Part shown: positions 40,354 through 49,792 of the stretch, piece by piece | Position numbering within the stretch: the stretch's first letter is position 1 | How the letters are laid out: each line of letters begins with the position of its first letter | Assembly (NCBI RefSeq): GCF_002892835.1 | Contig: NZ_PJMB01000001.1 | Span: forward strand, 496,001-560,000 | DNA length: 64,000 nucleotides | From: Arthrobacter sp. AFG7.2 | GTDB taxonomy: Bacteria > Actinomycetota > Actinomycetes > Actinomycetales > Micrococcaceae | Reading direction: 5' to 3' | Position numbers and translations under genes: made by a program | Notes under the pieces: generated by a model | Database searches by the model: none | Told to the model about the DNA's origin: nothing | What the model saw: the letters and a program-made list of their open reading frames with translations, nothing else

Positions 40354-40865
40354 TGGCGAACGAGGGATCGGCGGGCCAAAGTAGCGGGGCAGCCGGGGTG
40401 GCTGGCCGGGAACGGTTCCGGGCTGACGCCGCCGCCCGTGGCCTGATGGTGGAGGTTGTGGCGAGACCGGCCGCCAAAAGCCTGGAAGAGTCGGCAGGAA
40501 TTCTTGGCATCCGCCCTGCGGACATCGTCAAGTCGCTGGTGGTCAAGCATAAGGACGGTTCTTTCCTGTTTGCACTGATTCCCGGCGACCGCCAGATTTC
40601 ATGGCCCAAGCTGAGGACCCTGGTCGGCGTCAATAAGCTGTCGCTGCCGCCTGCCGAGGTTGCGCTGGACGCGACGGGTTACGAGCGGGGAACCATCACG
40701 CCGCTGGGCAGCACCAACAACTGGCCTGTCTACGCGGACGCCACCATAACTGGGCGCAGGATCTCGATGGGTGCCGGTGCCCACGGCTACAGCGCCTTTG
40801 TGGACGCCGATGCGCTGACCGCAGCTTTGCGCGCCGTCGTCGCTGACATTTCCGAGCCCGGGTAG
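40353..40865 (+). CDS. YbaK/EbsC-type aminoacyl-tRNA deacylase
   Basis: 170 aa. The YbaK/ProX domain covers about residues 20-165; KSLVVKHKDGSFLFALIPGD (the invariant Lys-rich strand) and ISMGAGAHGYSAFVDADAL identify it. Family members hydrolyse mischarged Cys-tRNA(Pro) or related species. It is coupled to the thiolase by a one-base overlap, an unexplained pairing. The start at 40353 is the only ATG near the overlap. Confidence 0.88.
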   Translation: MANEGSAGQSSGAAGVAGRERFRADAAARGLMVEVVARPAAKSLEESAGILGIRPADIVKSLVVKHKDGSFLFALIPGDRQISWPKLRTLVGVNKLSLPPAEVALDATGYERGTITPLGSTNNWPVYADATITGRRISMGAGAHGYSAFVDADALTAALRAVVADISEPG

Positions 40866-40880
40866 CGTCACCCCGGCAAC

Positions 40881-40918
40881 CAAAAAGCCCCGCCCACAAA
40901 CGTGGACGGGGCTTTTTG
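40881..40918. terminator. Bidirectional terminator between ybaK-like gene and rplL
   Basis: CAAAAAGCCCCG and CGGGGCTTTTTG arms with inner CCAC/GTGG and an AAAC loop. T-runs in both directions; convergent gap. Confidence 0.9.
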
Positions 40919-40934
40919 AGGAAAAGCGCGGGTG

Positions 40935-41309
40935 TTACTTGAGGGTAACGGTGGCGCCTGCAGCCTCGAGCTGCTCCTTGGCCTTCTCGGCAGCTTCCTT
41001 GGTTGCACCTTCGAGGACAGCCTTGGGAGCGCTGTCAACCAGGTCCTTGGCTTCCTTGAGGCCCAGGGAAGTGATGGCGCGTACTTCCTTGATCACTGCG
41101 ATCTTCTTGTCGCCGGCAGCTTCGAGGACGACGTCGAAGTCAGTCTTCTCTTCAACCTCTTCAGCAGCAGCACCGGCGGGGCCGGCAACAGCAACAGCAG
41201 CAGCAGTAACTTCGAAGGTCTCTTCGAAGAGCTTGACGAACTCGGAGAGCTCGATGATGGTCAGTTCCTTGAAAGCTTCAATGAGCTCTTCGTTGGTGAG
41301 CTTCGCCAT
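40935..41309 (-). CDS. rplL: 50S ribosomal protein L7/L12
   Basis: 124 aa stalk protein recruiting translation GTPases. The start is at [17 protein letters not shown]; the N-terminal dimerisation helix pair, the Ala/Gly hinge ([17 protein letters not shown]) and the C-terminal domain [20 protein letters not shown] are standard. 77 bp after rplJ. Confidence 0.98.
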   Translation of the reverse strand: MAKLTNEELIEAFKELTIIELSEFVKLFEETFEVTAAAVAVAGPAGAAAEEVEEKTDFDVVLEAAGDKKIAVIKEVRAITSLGLKEAKDLVDSAPKAVLEGATKEAAEKAKEQLEAAGATVTLK

Positions 41310-41386
41310 GGTAGGCGTCCTTCCTGTTGTGGTGTTCAGCGGCACTGGGCCATGCTTCACACCGGAGTCTTGTGAGGTAAAGAGAG

Positions 41387-41968
41387 TCAGTTCTCTTCAG
41401 CTGCGGGAGCTTCAGCGGCAGCTTCAGCTTCGGCGGCGGGAGCTTCTTCAGCGGCGGGCGCCTCGGCAGCTGCCGGTGCACCGTTCTCTTCTTCAAGCTT
41501 GAGGCGCAGTGCGTCAATGATGCGTGCAGCGGCGGCCGCAGGGGCCTTAAGGACGCCTGCAACCTTGGCGAGCTGCAGCTCGCGGGACTCGAGTGCTGCC
41601 AGGGCGGCAACCTCGGTGGCGTTCAGTGCCTTGCCCTCGAAGTAACCGGTCTTGATAACCAGCTGCTTGTTGGCCTTGGCAAAATCCGTCAGGCTCTTGG
41701 CAGCGGCAACTGCGTCACCCTTGATGAACGCGATTGCAGTGGGGCCGGAGAGCTGGTCGTTGAATGCTTCAACACCGGCTTCCTTGGCTGCAATGGCGGT
41801 CAGGGTGTTCTTGACGACCGCGAACTTGGTGTCCTGGCCGAGAGAAACACGCAGCTGCTTGAGCTGTGCAACGGTGAGCCCGCGGTATTCGGTCAGGACA
41901 GCGGCGTTCGATTCCTTGAAATCGTTAGTGATCTCAGCTACTGCTGAAACCTTGGTAGGCGTTGCCAT
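41387..41968 (-). CDS. rplJ: 50S ribosomal protein L10 with Ala/Glu tail
   Basis: 193 aa. The core carries [22 protein letters not shown], and the helix binding L7/L12 is near residues 135-165. The last 30 residues are Ala/Glu/Pro repeats ([20 protein letters not shown]), an extension absent from E. coli L10. It is preceded by a leader hairpin consistent with L10 autoregulation and a good promoter. Confidence 0.97.
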   Translation of the reverse strand: MATPTKVSAVAEITNDFKESNAAVLTEYRGLTVAQLKQLRVSLGQDTKFAVVKNTLTAIAAKEAGVEAFNDQLSGPTAIAFIKGDAVAAAKSLTDFAKANKQLVIKTGYFEGKALNATEVAALAALESRELQLAKVAGVLKAPAAAAARIIDALRLKLEEENGAPAAAEAPAAEEAPAAEAEAAAEAPAAEEN

Positions 41969-42029
41969 AACCCTCCTTCCGGGGATAGTGCCGGTATTCG
42001 ACGGTCCCCGCTCAGGTGAGCTAAAACTA

Positions 42030-42056
42030 AAAACGCCCCGCGCAGATGCACGGGGC
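42030..42056 (-). promoter_or_regulatory. rplJ leader attenuator hairpin
   Basis: GCCCCGTGCATCTGCGCGGGGC followed by GTTTTTAG on the minus strand (arms GCCCCG and CGGGGC): an intrinsic-terminator-like hairpin 60-90 nt before the rplJ ATG. The position fits the ribosomal L10-leader class, where L10/L12 binding controls expression; the kink-turn itself was not verified. Confidence 0.55.
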
Positions 42057-42226
42057 TTGGCTCAACACAGGTATTCCGTGGAGCTTTGCTTCGTTCACCT
42101 GCGCCGGCCGCCCTACGTTGAGGGTCCTTCGTCCGAAAACCCACTTCAATCCCCCGCGCACAACTACAGAATTGAGCAATGCCCAGGAGAGTGGATTTCC
42201 AACAACCGACGGTCTTTGGTCCTTCA

Positions 42227-42256
42227 AGTCTACGGGAGGGGCCTTCGCTCCGCCAA
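42227..42256 (-). promoter_or_regulatory. Promoter of rplJL
   Basis: TTGGCG (42251-42256, complement), 18-nt spacer, TAGACT (42227-42232). It gives a leader of about 250 nt containing the attenuator hairpin. Best promoter-like pair in the window. Confidence 0.55.
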
Positions 42257-42264
42257 ATCGGGCA

Positions 42265-43383
42265 TCAGCTGCTGCTGGTGCGCAGCCGGGGAAGCTCCTT
42301 CTGCCAGATTCCCGTCACACCGGCGGTCCGGAAACCCAGCTGCTGGTTGACGGTCAGCAGGTACCGGTTCTCCGGTGCATTCCAGGTGTAGATAACCCGG
42401 GCATCCGGAAACTGCTCCGTGAGCCGCTCCATGTTCGCCACCTTGATCAGCAGTCCCAGTTTGTTCCCGCGGTGCTCCTGCAGGACCAGCGTGTCGTCTT
42501 GGAAAACAACGTCAGCCCGGTGCGCAAGGACGGTAATGGTTGTCAGGCCCACCAGCGCCCCGGTGGCCAGGTGCTCGACGGCAGTAACAACTGTCCGCCG
42601 GCCCTGGGCTATGGCGACGTCTTCTGCCTCCCGAAGGATTCCGCCGTCGAACACCATGACCTGCTCAACCGGTGCTTCCAGGGCGGGATCGACGTCGGCT
42701 CCCGCCTGGTTCTCCAGCGCGGCGACAGCTTCGAGCCACTGCTCCGGGCAACGGTCAGTCCAGTGGTGCAGCCGGTAGCGGCCATTGTTGGCTTCATCTG
42801 CTTCCGCCTGCAGGTCGGCCACAAGCTTTGAATCAAGCGGCAACGTGCAGGAGCTGAACTGCTCAATATGCTGCAGGGTGTACCCGGTCTTCTGCGCGAA
42901 CTCGACTTCGCGGCTCTCCAGCGGGACAAACCCCTGGCCCGTACCCGGCACCAGTTGGGCCTCTTCGAATTCGTGGAGTGACGCGCCCGGGTGGTTGGTG
43001 TCCACCAGGATCATGGTGCGGCCTTCACCGCGGGCCAGCTGTTCGGCCGCCTGGAGCAGCCTCCGGCCGACACCCTGCCGCTGGAACTCGGGCAGGATGT
43101 CCAAGGTGAATTCCGCGAGGTCCAGGTTGTCCGTCAGGGGAAGCGCGATGTCTACTGTGCCAACGATCTCCCCGTCAATCTTGGCCACGAGGATCAGCTG
43201 GCGCTCATAGGGATCTTCAAATTCCAGCAGCTTTTCCAGAGGGCCATAGGCAAGATCATCGCTGCCCCAGGTCTGCATTCGAACTTTGCGTCCCACTTCG
43301 ACGGCGGCAAGGAAGTCAGCAGCGTCCGCCGCCTCCAGCGAGTCAGGGATCCAGAGCTGCTCGATCTTTACGTCTTGTGCCAT
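42265..43383 (-). CDS. Double-GNAT acetyltransferase-like protein A
   Basis: 372 aa with two GNAT modules. N-terminal module: LVAKIDGEIVGTVDIALPL, then RQGVGRRLLQAAEQLA (acetyl-CoA pyrophosphate loop). C-terminal module: LVGLTTITVLAH, EHRGNKLGLLIKVANMERL, WNAPENRYLLTVNQQLGFR. The ATG at 43383 just after the upstream gene's stop is chosen; 43422 is possible. It is a clear tandem paralogue of the next gene. Substrate unknown; it may be a small molecule or protein amine. The placement between rplJ and rplA is unusual. Confidence 0.85.
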   Translation of the reverse strand: MAQDVKIEQLWIPDSLEAADAADFLAAVEVGRKVRMQTWGSDDLAYGPLEKLLEFEDPYERQLILVAKIDGEIVGTVDIALPLTDNLDLAEFTLDILPEFQRQGVGRRLLQAAEQLARGEGRTMILVDTNHPGASLHEFEEAQLVPGTGQGFVPLESREVEFAQKTGYTLQHIEQFSSCTLPLDSKLVADLQAEADEANNGRYRLHHWTDRCPEQWLEAVAALENQAGADVDPALEAPVEQVMVFDGGILREAEDVAIAQGRRTVVTAVEHLATGALVGLTTITVLAHRADVVFQDDTLVLQEHRGNKLGLLIKVANMERLTEQFPDARVIYTWNAPENRYLLTVNQQLGFRTAGVTGIWQKELPRLRTSSS

Positions 43384-43390
43384 AGGCGCA

Positions 43391-44488
43391 TCATCCCAGC
43401 CGTTTCTGCCACTCACCTTCATAGCCGGCCAGCCTGAATCCAAGGGCAATATTTATGGCCAGCATATGTTGGTTTTCGCTGGCGTTCCATGTCAAAACGG
43501 AACGTGCTTCCGGCCAGCGCGCCTGGGCGCGCCGAAGGTTGGCCACTTTGATGAGCATGCCCAGCCGCCGGCCCCGGTGGTCCCCCGACACCAGGGTGTC
43601 CTGCTGCAGAACCGCAGCAGGAACCTCCGGACGCCAGTTCAGGACCGAATATCCCACCAGCTGGCCGGTGTCCTGGTGCACGGCGGCCGACACCGCTGCC
43701 TGCACACCGCTGCGCTCAAGGGTTTGCTCGTTCCGCCGGACCCGGGCAGCATCCCAGACCTCGGTTTCCCAGTTCAGCCCGGCGGTTGGCACATCAGTGC
43801 TCATCCGTGCATTGAGGTCGGCGTAGCTGTCCACCAGTTCCTCCGGGCAGGCGTCGTCCCACCCCAGCACGGTGTAACCGCGGGCGTGGACGGCGGCAGC
43901 TGCTTCAAGTTCCGCCAACCGGTCCGGGTGGACGGGGAGGGCAAGGCGGCTGGACGTCTCCACCTGCTCCAGCTCGTAGCCGCCGGCCACGGCGAAGGCG
44001 GTGGAAGGTTCCGCCGCCGGCAGGCCGCCCGCCCCCGATTTGGCCGGCACCAGCGGTTCGGCGCCATCCACCAGGCGGGCAGGGAGTTCGAAGTAGCCGT
44101 CCAGCGACGTCCGGTTCCTCCCCCGGGCCACGGCCTCTGCGTATTCCAGGAGTTGCCGCCCCAGCCCACGCCGCCGAAAGGCGGGCGCCACCAGGACATT
44201 GATCCCGGCCGTCGCGGTATTCTCGTGCAGGGGCAGCGTCACCGAGCACATGCCCACTGTCTCCGAGCCGAGCCTGGCGACAAAGAGGAGCCGGGCCTCA
44301 TATTCGTTGCCGCGCCAGTGTTCCACCTCCTCTGCAAAGGTGTACCCGCGGTCAAGGTCGCCCCACGTCTCCAGTTCATGCCCTGTCCGCATCAACTGGC
44401 AGTCAGTGAAGTCCCGGAAGTCCTTTCCGCCGTCACCCGATGGCGGAATAACGACGGCGGAGATCGCCAGGGCGTGCGGCTGCGGCAT
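43391..44488 (-). CDS. Double-GNAT acetyltransferase-like protein B
   Basis: 365 aa. Same two-module plan as its neighbour: FVARLGSETVGMCSVTLPL with FRRRGLGRQLLEYAEAVARG, then QLVGYSVLNWRPE with DHRGRRLGMLIKVANLRRA and TWNASENQHMLAINIALGFR. The C-terminal modules of the two proteins align over about 60 residues with few changes, so the pair arose by duplication. Both genes are probably co-transcribed (8-bp gap or overlap, depending on the start). Substrate unknown. Confidence 0.85.
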   Translation of the reverse strand: MPQPHALAISAVVIPPSGDGGKDFRDFTDCQLMRTGHELETWGDLDRGYTFAEEVEHWRGNEYEARLLFVARLGSETVGMCSVTLPLHENTATAGINVLVAPAFRRRGLGRQLLEYAEAVARGRNRTSLDGYFELPARLVDGAEPLVPAKSGAGGLPAAEPSTAFAVAGGYELEQVETSSRLALPVHPDRLAELEAAAAVHARGYTVLGWDDACPEELVDSYADLNARMSTDVPTAGLNWETEVWDAARVRRNEQTLERSGVQAAVSAAVHQDTGQLVGYSVLNWRPEVPAAVLQQDTLVSGDHRGRRLGMLIKVANLRRAQARWPEARSVLTWNASENQHMLAINIALGFRLAGYEGEWQKRLG

Positions 44489-44551
44489 TCCCCCAGCCTA
44501 GCCACCGGTGGCCCGCTGTCGAGCGCTGCGGATGACATCGGATCTTAACGA

Positions 44552-44592
44552 CTGAAGGGACCGCACGGCTGGTAGCCATGCGGTCCCTTCAG
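44552..44592 (-). terminator. Hairpin after rplA
   Basis: CTGAAGGGACCGCA and TGCGGTCCCTTCAG form a 14-bp stem, with inner GGCT/AGCC. It starts 36 bp past the rplA stop, in the gap before the GNAT pair, so rplK-rplA transcription likely ends here. Confidence 0.7.
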
Positions 44593-44627
44593 ATGTACCC
44601 AACAGGTACAGGATGCTGCTGAGGGAT

Positions 44628-45335
44628 TTACGCCTCGGTCAGGACCTTGGTGACGTTCGGGTCAACGGAGATGCCGGGACCAAAAGTGGTGGCAACCGTG
44701 GCCTTCTGGATGTAGCGGCCCTTGGAAGCGGACGGCTTCAGGCGAAGCACCTCTTCCAGTGCTGCTGCGTAGTTCTCCGCCAGCTTCAGGGCGTCAAAGG
44801 AAACCTTGCCGATGATGAAGTGCAGGTTGGAGTGCTTGTCGACGCGGAAGTCGATCTTTCCACCCTTGATGTCGTTGACGGCCTTGGTGACATCGGGGGT
44901 CACGGTGCCCGTCTTCGGGTTCGGCATCAGGTTACGCGGGCCCAGGACCTTACCGAGGCGGCCAACCTTGCCCATGAGGTCAGGGGTGGCGACGGCGGCG
45001 TCGAAGTCGGTCCAGCCGGCTGCGATCTTTTCGATCAGGTCATCGGAACCAACGAAGTCGGCGCCGGCAGCGATTGCTGCCTCAGCCTTGTCGCCCGTTG
45101 CGAAAACCAGGACGCGGGCAGTCTTACCGGTGCCGTGGGGCAGGTTGACCGTTCCGCGGACCATCTGGTCAGCCTTGCGGGGGTCCACGCCGAGGCGGAA
45201 TGCAACCTCAACAGTGGCGTCGAACTTGGACGGGTTAGTGTCCTTGGCCAGCGTTACTGCCTCGAACGGCGCGTAGAACTTCTCCGCGTCGATCTTGGCG
45301 GCTGCTGCCTCATATGCTTTGCTGCGCTTTGCCAT
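44628..45335 (-). CDS. rplA: 50S ribosomal protein L1
   Basis: 235 aa mobile L1-stalk protein that releases E-site t[23 protein letters not shown] at the start; [19 protein letters not shown] is the family signature. 182 bp after rplK, as a likely rplK-rplA pair. Confidence 0.98.
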   Translation of the reverse strand: MAKRSKAYEAAAAKIDAEKFYAPFEAVTLAKDTNPSKFDATVEVAFRLGVDPRKADQMVRGTVNLPHGTGKTARVLVFATGDKAEAAIAAGADFVGSDDLIEKIAAGWTDFDAAVATPDLMGKVGRLGKVLGPRNLMPNPKTGTVTPDVTKAVNDIKGGKIDFRVDKHSNLHFIIGKVSFDALKLAENYAAALEEVLRLKPSASKGRYIQKATVATTFGPGISVDPNVTKVLTEA

Positions 45336-45517
45336 GCTGCTTATTTCTCCTTGTGCAGTTGTGGTCTGCGGACCGCGCTGGGCCCTGCCACAGTTGGTGC
45401 TCCGACCCGTTATCCGTGCCGGATGTCCAACATTTCAGTTTTGGTGGTGCCGGTTTACCGGCGGTGCCGCCCGTCGTCGTGATCGGTTTCCCAATCCCAA
45501 CCCTGGCAGCGGGGGGA

Positions 45518-45949
45518 TTAACCCTCGACGGTGATGCCCATGGAGCGGGCGGTGCCGGCGATGATTTTCGCTGCGCCTTCGAGGCTGGTGGCGTTGAGGT
45601 CTTCCATCTTGGTGGAGGCGATCTCGTTGACCTGGGCCTGGGTCAGCTTGGCAACCTTGACGGTGTGCGGGGTAGCTGAACCCTTGGCGACGCCTGCAGC
45701 CTTTTTGATGAGCTCTGCAGCCGGCGGGGTCTTGGTGATGAACGTGAAGGAACGGTCCTCGTAGACCGTGATTTCCACGGGGATGACGTTTCCGCGCTGG
45801 GCTTCCGTCGCAGCGTTGTACGCCTTGCAGAATTCCATGATGTTGACACCGTGCTGGCCAAGCGCAGGACCGATCGGCGGAGCCGGGTTAGCGGCACCTG
45901 CCTGGATCTGCAGCTTGATGAGGCCGGTGACCTTCTTCTTGGGAGCCAA
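45518..45949 (-). CDS. rplK: 50S ribosomal protein L11
   Basis: 143 aa GTPase-centre protein. It begins [20 protein letters not shown], has the thiostrepton-region prolines ([20 protein letters not shown]) and a C-terminal rRNA-binding domain ending RSMGITVEG. 128 bp after nusG. Confidence 0.98.
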
Positions 45950-46077
45950 TGTAGGGTCCTTCTCTCAATAACGTCCTGGGGCACAGGAGCGTGCCTCAGG
46001 TTTGTGGCCGCCATGGCAAGGCGGCCGGCCGTACCGATGCTGCTAAGCGGGCAGCACAGGGACGAATTCTTGGGTGA

Positions 46078-46911
46078 TCAGATCTTGGTGACCTGGTTGA
46101 ACGCCAGGGTGACGGGCGTTTCGCGCTCGAAGATGGAAACCAGTACCACGAGCGTCTGGGATTCGACCTTGATCTCGGAGATGGTGGCAGGAAGGGTCTC
46201 GAAGGGACCTTCCTTGACGATGACGGACTCGCCGACTTCGAAGTCCACGTCCACGGGCGCCTGGTTCTGCTTGTTGACCGGCTTGCCCTTCTCGGCCTGC
46301 TCTTCCTCGAAGACCGGGGCGAGCATGGAGAAGACCTCATCGAGGCGCAGCGGCACGGGGTTATGGGCGTTGCCCACGAAGCCGGTGACGCCGGGGGTGT
46401 GGCGGACTGCGCCCCAGGAGGCGTCCGTCAGGTCCATACGGACCAGCACGTAGCCGGGGATACGGACGCGGTTGATGACCTTGCGCTGAGCGTTCTTGAT
46501 CTCAACGACTTCTTCCATCGGGACCTGGATCTCGAAGATGTAATCTTCCATGTCCAGGGTCTGGATGCGGGTTTCCAGGTTGGCCTTCACGCGGTTCTCG
46601 TAGCCGGCGTAGGAGTGGATGACATACCAGTCACCTTCCTGGCGGCGCAGCTTGGCCTTGAACTCCTCGGCGGGGTCAACGTCGGCCTTGGCTGCTGCGG
46701 CGGCGAGGGCGTCAGTGGACTCCTCCCCGGAAGCGGCATCTGCCTCTGCGTCAAAGTCGGAATCGGCGTCATCGGATTCGGGCGCGGAGGACTCAACCTC
46801 AGACTCGTCACCGGCTTCTGCCGTGATGTCCGCGGACTCTTCCAGCTCAGTCTCGGTTACCTCGAGCTCCTGCTCAGACACTTGGTCTCCTGCTTCCTCA
46901 TTGCCTAACAT
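46078..46911 (-). CDS. nusG: Transcription factor NusG with acidic N-terminal extension
   Basis: 277 aa. The NGN domain starts near residue 92 ([20 protein letters not shown]) and continues through [19 protein letters not shown]. The KOW domain lies at [19 protein letters not shown]. The first 90 residues are an acidic Glu/Asp/Ala/Ser stretch, an actinobacterial feature. NusG controls pausing and rho termination and can couple to ribosomal S10. 84 bp after secE. Confidence 0.97.
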   Translation of the reverse strand: MLGNEEAGDQVSEQELEVTETELEESADITAEAGDESEVESSAPESDDADSDFDAEADAASGEESTDALAAAAAKADVDPAEEFKAKLRRQEGDWYVIHSYAGYENRVKANLETRIQTLDMEDYIFEIQVPMEEVVEIKNAQRKVINRVRIPGYVLVRMDLTDASWGAVRHTPGVTGFVGNAHNPVPLRLDEVFSMLAPVFEEEQAEKGKPVNKQNQAPVDVDFEVGESVIVKEGPFETLPATISEIKVESQTLVVLVSIFERETPVTLAFNQVTKI

Positions 46912-46995
46912 GCCTATTTAAATGGCTCAATTCCGCACACCGCTGTATCCCTCCGGTTTCCCGGATGGAATACACGGCCTGCGGACGGTTCAGCC

Positions 46996-47280
46996 TTAGC
47001 TGTCCCCGGTGCCGGTACCGCCGAAGACCCAGCCGACGGCGGTTCCGAAACCAATGTCCAGCAGGCTGACGATGACCATCATGATTCCTACGAACACCAG
47101 CACCACGAGCGTGTAATTAATCAGTTCCTTGCGGGTTGGTGCTACAACTTTCTTCAGCTCGCCGATGATCTGGCGGATGAAGAGTGCAATGCGGGCGAAG
47201 AAGTTTGCCTTGGCGTCCTTCTTAGCTGGGCGGCCCTTGGAGCTGCTGGCAGCTGTTTCGGTCACCTGGTCCTCGCTCAT
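46996..47280 (-). CDS. secE: Preprotein translocase subunit SecE
   Basis: 94 aa. N-terminal polar extension, amphipathic helix FFARIALFIRQIIGELKKV with the PTRKEL motif, then one transmembrane helix (LVVLVFVGIMMVIVSLL). Clamps SecY in the known complex. It lies between tRNA-Trp and nusG, the standard order. Confidence 0.96.
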   Translation of the reverse strand: MSEDQVTETAASSSKGRPAKKDAKANFFARIALFIRQIIGELKKVVAPTRKELINYTLVVLVFVGIMMVIVSLLDIGFGTAVGWVFGGTGTGDS

Positions 47281-47362
47281 CTTTGCAATGTTGGATTACC
47301 CGGCCCTGATCAGAACCATGGTTGCTGCGCTTGCCCCGGATTTTCGCCCGGGGCAGCTTGCG

Positions 47363-47435
47363 CAGGGCAGACAGGACTCGAACCTGCAACCTGCGGTTTT
47401 GGAGACCGCTGCGCTACCAATTGCGCCACTACCCT
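47363..47435 (-). tRNA. trnW: tRNA-Trp (anticodon CCA)
   Basis: 73-nt cloverleaf read on the complement. Acceptor AGGGTAG pairs with CTGCCCT, discriminator G, no encoded CCA. The anticodon loop CTCCAAA carries CCA. T-arm has GGTTCGAGTCC. It sits upstream of secE-nusG, its usual neighbour. Confidence 0.95.
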
Positions 47436-47520
47436 ATGGAGTGAATTCCACTCTCCGACAACGAATCACCAGCTTGCACTGGGGCGCACGTCATCATCCG
47501 TGTTTCAACACCGGTGAACC

Positions 47521-47550
47521 AGTCTACGCAACAACTTCGTGTTCGTCGAA
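47521..47550 (-). promoter_or_regulatory. Candidate promoter for tRNA-Trp / secE-nusG
   Basis: TTCGAC (47545-47550, complement), 18-nt spacer, TAGACT (47521-47526), about 80 nt before the tRNA 5' end. Confidence 0.45.
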
Positions 47551-47712
47551 CCGGCCCGTTTCCGGCCCTCCCGTACTGCCTTTGCCTGAGCTTGACCGAA
47601 CGCAGTCACAAATCAAAACCGGCAACCCGGAGGGTCCGGTGAACAGCATAGAGTAGAACTCGTCGAATCCCACATTCCAGCCCCCGGGCTGCAAGCGAAG
47701 AACGGACCTGCC

Positions 47713-48930
47713 ATGTCTGCCGCCCGCGTTTCCAAGCGCATTTCCGCAATAGCCGAATCCGCAACCCTTGCCGTTGATGCCAAGGCGAAGGCGCTGAAGG
47801 CAGCAGGCCGGCCGGTTATTGGGTTCGGCGCCGGCGAGCCCGACTTCCCCACGCCCGACTACATCGTCCAGGCCGCCATCGATGCTGCGGGCCAGCCGAA
47901 GTACCACCGCTACTCCCCTGCCGGTGGGCTGCCGGAGCTGAAGAAGGCCATCGCGGAGAAGACATTGCGGGACTCCGGTTACACAGTTGAACCTTCCCAG
48001 GTACTGGTGACCAACGGCGGCAAGCAGGCCGTCTACAACACCTTCGCCACCCTGGTTGATCCCGGCGACGAGGTCATTGTCCCCACCCCATTCTGGACCA
48101 CCTACCCCGAGGCCATCCGACTGGCCGGCGGCGTTCCCGTTGAGGTGTTTGCCGGGCCCGAGCAGGACTACCTGGTGACAGTGGAACAGCTCGAAGCAGC
48201 CGTGACTGACCGGACGAAGATCCTGCTGTTCGTTTCGCCGTCGAACCCCACCGGCTCGGTTTACTCGCCTGAGCAGGTGGCTGAGATCGGCAAGTGGGCC
48301 GCGGCCAAGGGCCTGTGGGTGGTCACTGACGAGATCTACGAACACCTGACCTATGACGGTGTTCCGTTCACGTCCATTGCCACCGCCGCCCCGGAACTGG
48401 GCGACAAGGTGGTCATCCTCAACGGCGTCGCCAAGACCTACGCCATGACCGGCTGGCGGGTCGGCTGGATGATCGGTCCGGCTGACGTCATCAAGGCCGC
48501 CACCAACCTCCAGTCCCACGCCACGTCCAACGTCTCCAACATCATGCAGATCGCTGCCCTGGCTGCTGTTTCTGGCCCGCTGACCGCCGTTGACGAGATG
48601 AAGGTCGCGTTCGACCGCCGCCGCAAGGCCATCGTCGCCGGCCTCAATGCCATTGAGGGCGTGGAATGCCCGACGCCGAAGGGCGCCTTCTACGTCTACG
48701 CGGACGTTCGTGGCCTGCTGGGCAAGGAGTTCCCGACGGCGTCGGGCACGGCCACGCCGCAAACCTCCGCTGAACTGGCCGCCCTGATCCTGGACGAGGT
48801 GGAAGTGGCAGTGGTTCCAGGCGAGGCTTTCGGCCCGTCCGGCTACCTGCGCCTTTCCTACGCCCTTGGCGACGAGGATCTTGCCACCGGCGTGCAGCGC
48901 CTGCAGGACTTCCTGGGCAAAGCCCAGTAG
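47713..48930 (+). CDS. PLP-dependent aminotransferase, AspC family
   Basis: 405 aa class I aminotransferase, most like actinobacterial aspartate aminotransferases. [17 protein letters not shown], the PLP-contact stretch [30 protein letters not shown], and the Schiff-base Lys241 in [17 protein letters not shown]. It transfers the amino group between aspartate and 2-oxoglutarate if that identity is right. Alone as a unit; its stop touches the convergent repeat array. Confidence 0.92.
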   Translation: MSAARVSKRISAIAESATLAVDAKAKALKAAGRPVIGFGAGEPDFPTPDYIVQAAIDAAGQPKYHRYSPAGGLPELKKAIAEKTLRDSGYTVEPSQVLVTNGGKQAVYNTFATLVDPGDEVIVPTPFWTTYPEAIRLAGGVPVEVFAGPEQDYLVTVEQLEAAVTDRTKILLFVSPSNPTGSVYSPEQVAEIGKWAAAKGLWVVTDEIYEHLTYDGVPFTSIATAAPELGDKVVILNGVAKTYAMTGWRVGWMIGPADVIKAATNLQSHATSNVSNIMQIAALAAVSGPLTAVDEMKVAFDRRRKAIVAGLNAIEGVECPTPKGAFYVYADVRGLLGKEFPTASGTATPQTSAELAALILDEVEVAVVPGEAFGPSGYLRLSYALGDEDLATGVQRLQDFLGKAQ

Positions 48931-49012
48931 GACGCTCCCTCACCTCCTGCAGGAAACCCGGCGACGCTCCCTCACGTATCGCAACAAAACCCTGAACGCT
49001 CTGTCACTCCTC
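48930..49012 (-). repeat. Three GTGAGGGAGCGTC-type repeats, minus orientation
   Basis: Copies at 48930-48950 and 48961-48982 (GTGAGGGAGCGTC core on the minus strand) and near 48994-49012 (GTGACAGAGCGTTC). Same family as the array in the rplN-rpsQ gap. Confidence 0.75.
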
Positions 49013-49017
49013 ATCGG

Positions 49018-49099
49018 GAGAGTGATGGAGCGTTCCGGGTTAAGCCGCATCAACTGATGGAGCGTTCCGGGTTAAGCCGCATCAACTGAGAGAGCGTTT
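49018..49099 (+). repeat. Tandem TGATGGAGCGTTCC repeats, plus orientation
   Basis: Two identical 32-bp units (49023-49054 and 49055-49086), each TGATGGAGCGTTCC followed by GGGTTAAGCCGCATCAAC, then a third partial unit TGAGAGAGCGTTTGG. The 32-bp spacing equals that in the other array. Confidence 0.88.
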
Positions 49100-49102
49100 G
49101 GC

Positions 49103-49792
49103 CTAGAGGAGGCGGCGCTCCGCTGCCCACTTGGTGAGCTCGTGGCGGCTGGAGAGCTGCAGCTTCCGAAGCACTGCTGATACGTGGGTCTCCACGGTCT
49201 TAATGCTGATAAACAGCTCCTTGGCAACTTCCTTGTAGCTGTAGCCGCGGGCAATGAGGCGCATGACTTCCAGTTCGCGGGCGGAAAGCCTGTCCAGCTC
49301 ATCGTCGGCGATGTCTGCTGGTGCGGTGCCAAAGGCGTCCAGGACAAAGCCGGCGAGCCGTGGCGAGAAGACAGCGTCTCCCCCGGCCACCCGGTACACG
49401 GCATCGGTAATTTCTGCTCCGGAGATGGTCTTCGTGACGTACCCCCTTGCTCCAGCGCGAATAACCGCCACAACGTCCTCCGCCGCGTCCGATACGCTCA
49501 GGGCGAGGAACCGGGTGCTGGACAGCAGGGAAGCGGAACCGGCGATGACTTCCCGGCCCCCGCCGCCCAGTCCTCCCGGCAGGTGAACGTCCAGCAACAC
49601 CACGTCCGGCCGCTCCCGGGCAATGACGGCAATGGCCTGCTCCACGGTCGCCGCCTCACCCACCACCTGCACGCTTGGATCCAGGTCCGCTCTGAGGCCG
49701 GAGCGGAAAATGGCGTGGTCGTCCACGAGGACCACCCGAACCTGCCTGGTGGCCCCTCCGGTGCCGATGCCGCCTGACTGCGCTAAGTTCAT
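49103..49792 (-). CDS. NarL/LuxR-family response regulator
   Basis: 229 aa. Receiver domain with acidic pocket VLVDDHAIF, phospho-acceptor Asp in VVLLDVHLPGG and Lys in GYVTKTI. C-terminal LuxR helix-turn-helix LSARELEVMRLIARGYSYKE with VETHVSAVLRKL. It overlaps the kinase stop by 4 bases, so the pair forms one two-component system. Targets probably include the divergent PspC genes. Confidence 0.95.
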   Translation of the reverse strand: MNLAQSGGIGTGGATRQVRVVLVDDHAIFRSGLRADLDPSVQVVGEAATVEQAIAVIARERPDVVLLDVHLPGGLGGGGREVIAGSASLLSSTRFLALSVSDAAEDVVAVIRAGARGYVTKTISGAEITDAVYRVAGGDAVFSPRLAGFVLDAFGTAPADIADDELDRLSARELEVMRLIARGYSYKEVAKELFISIKTVETHVSAVLRKLQLSSRHELTKWAAERRLL

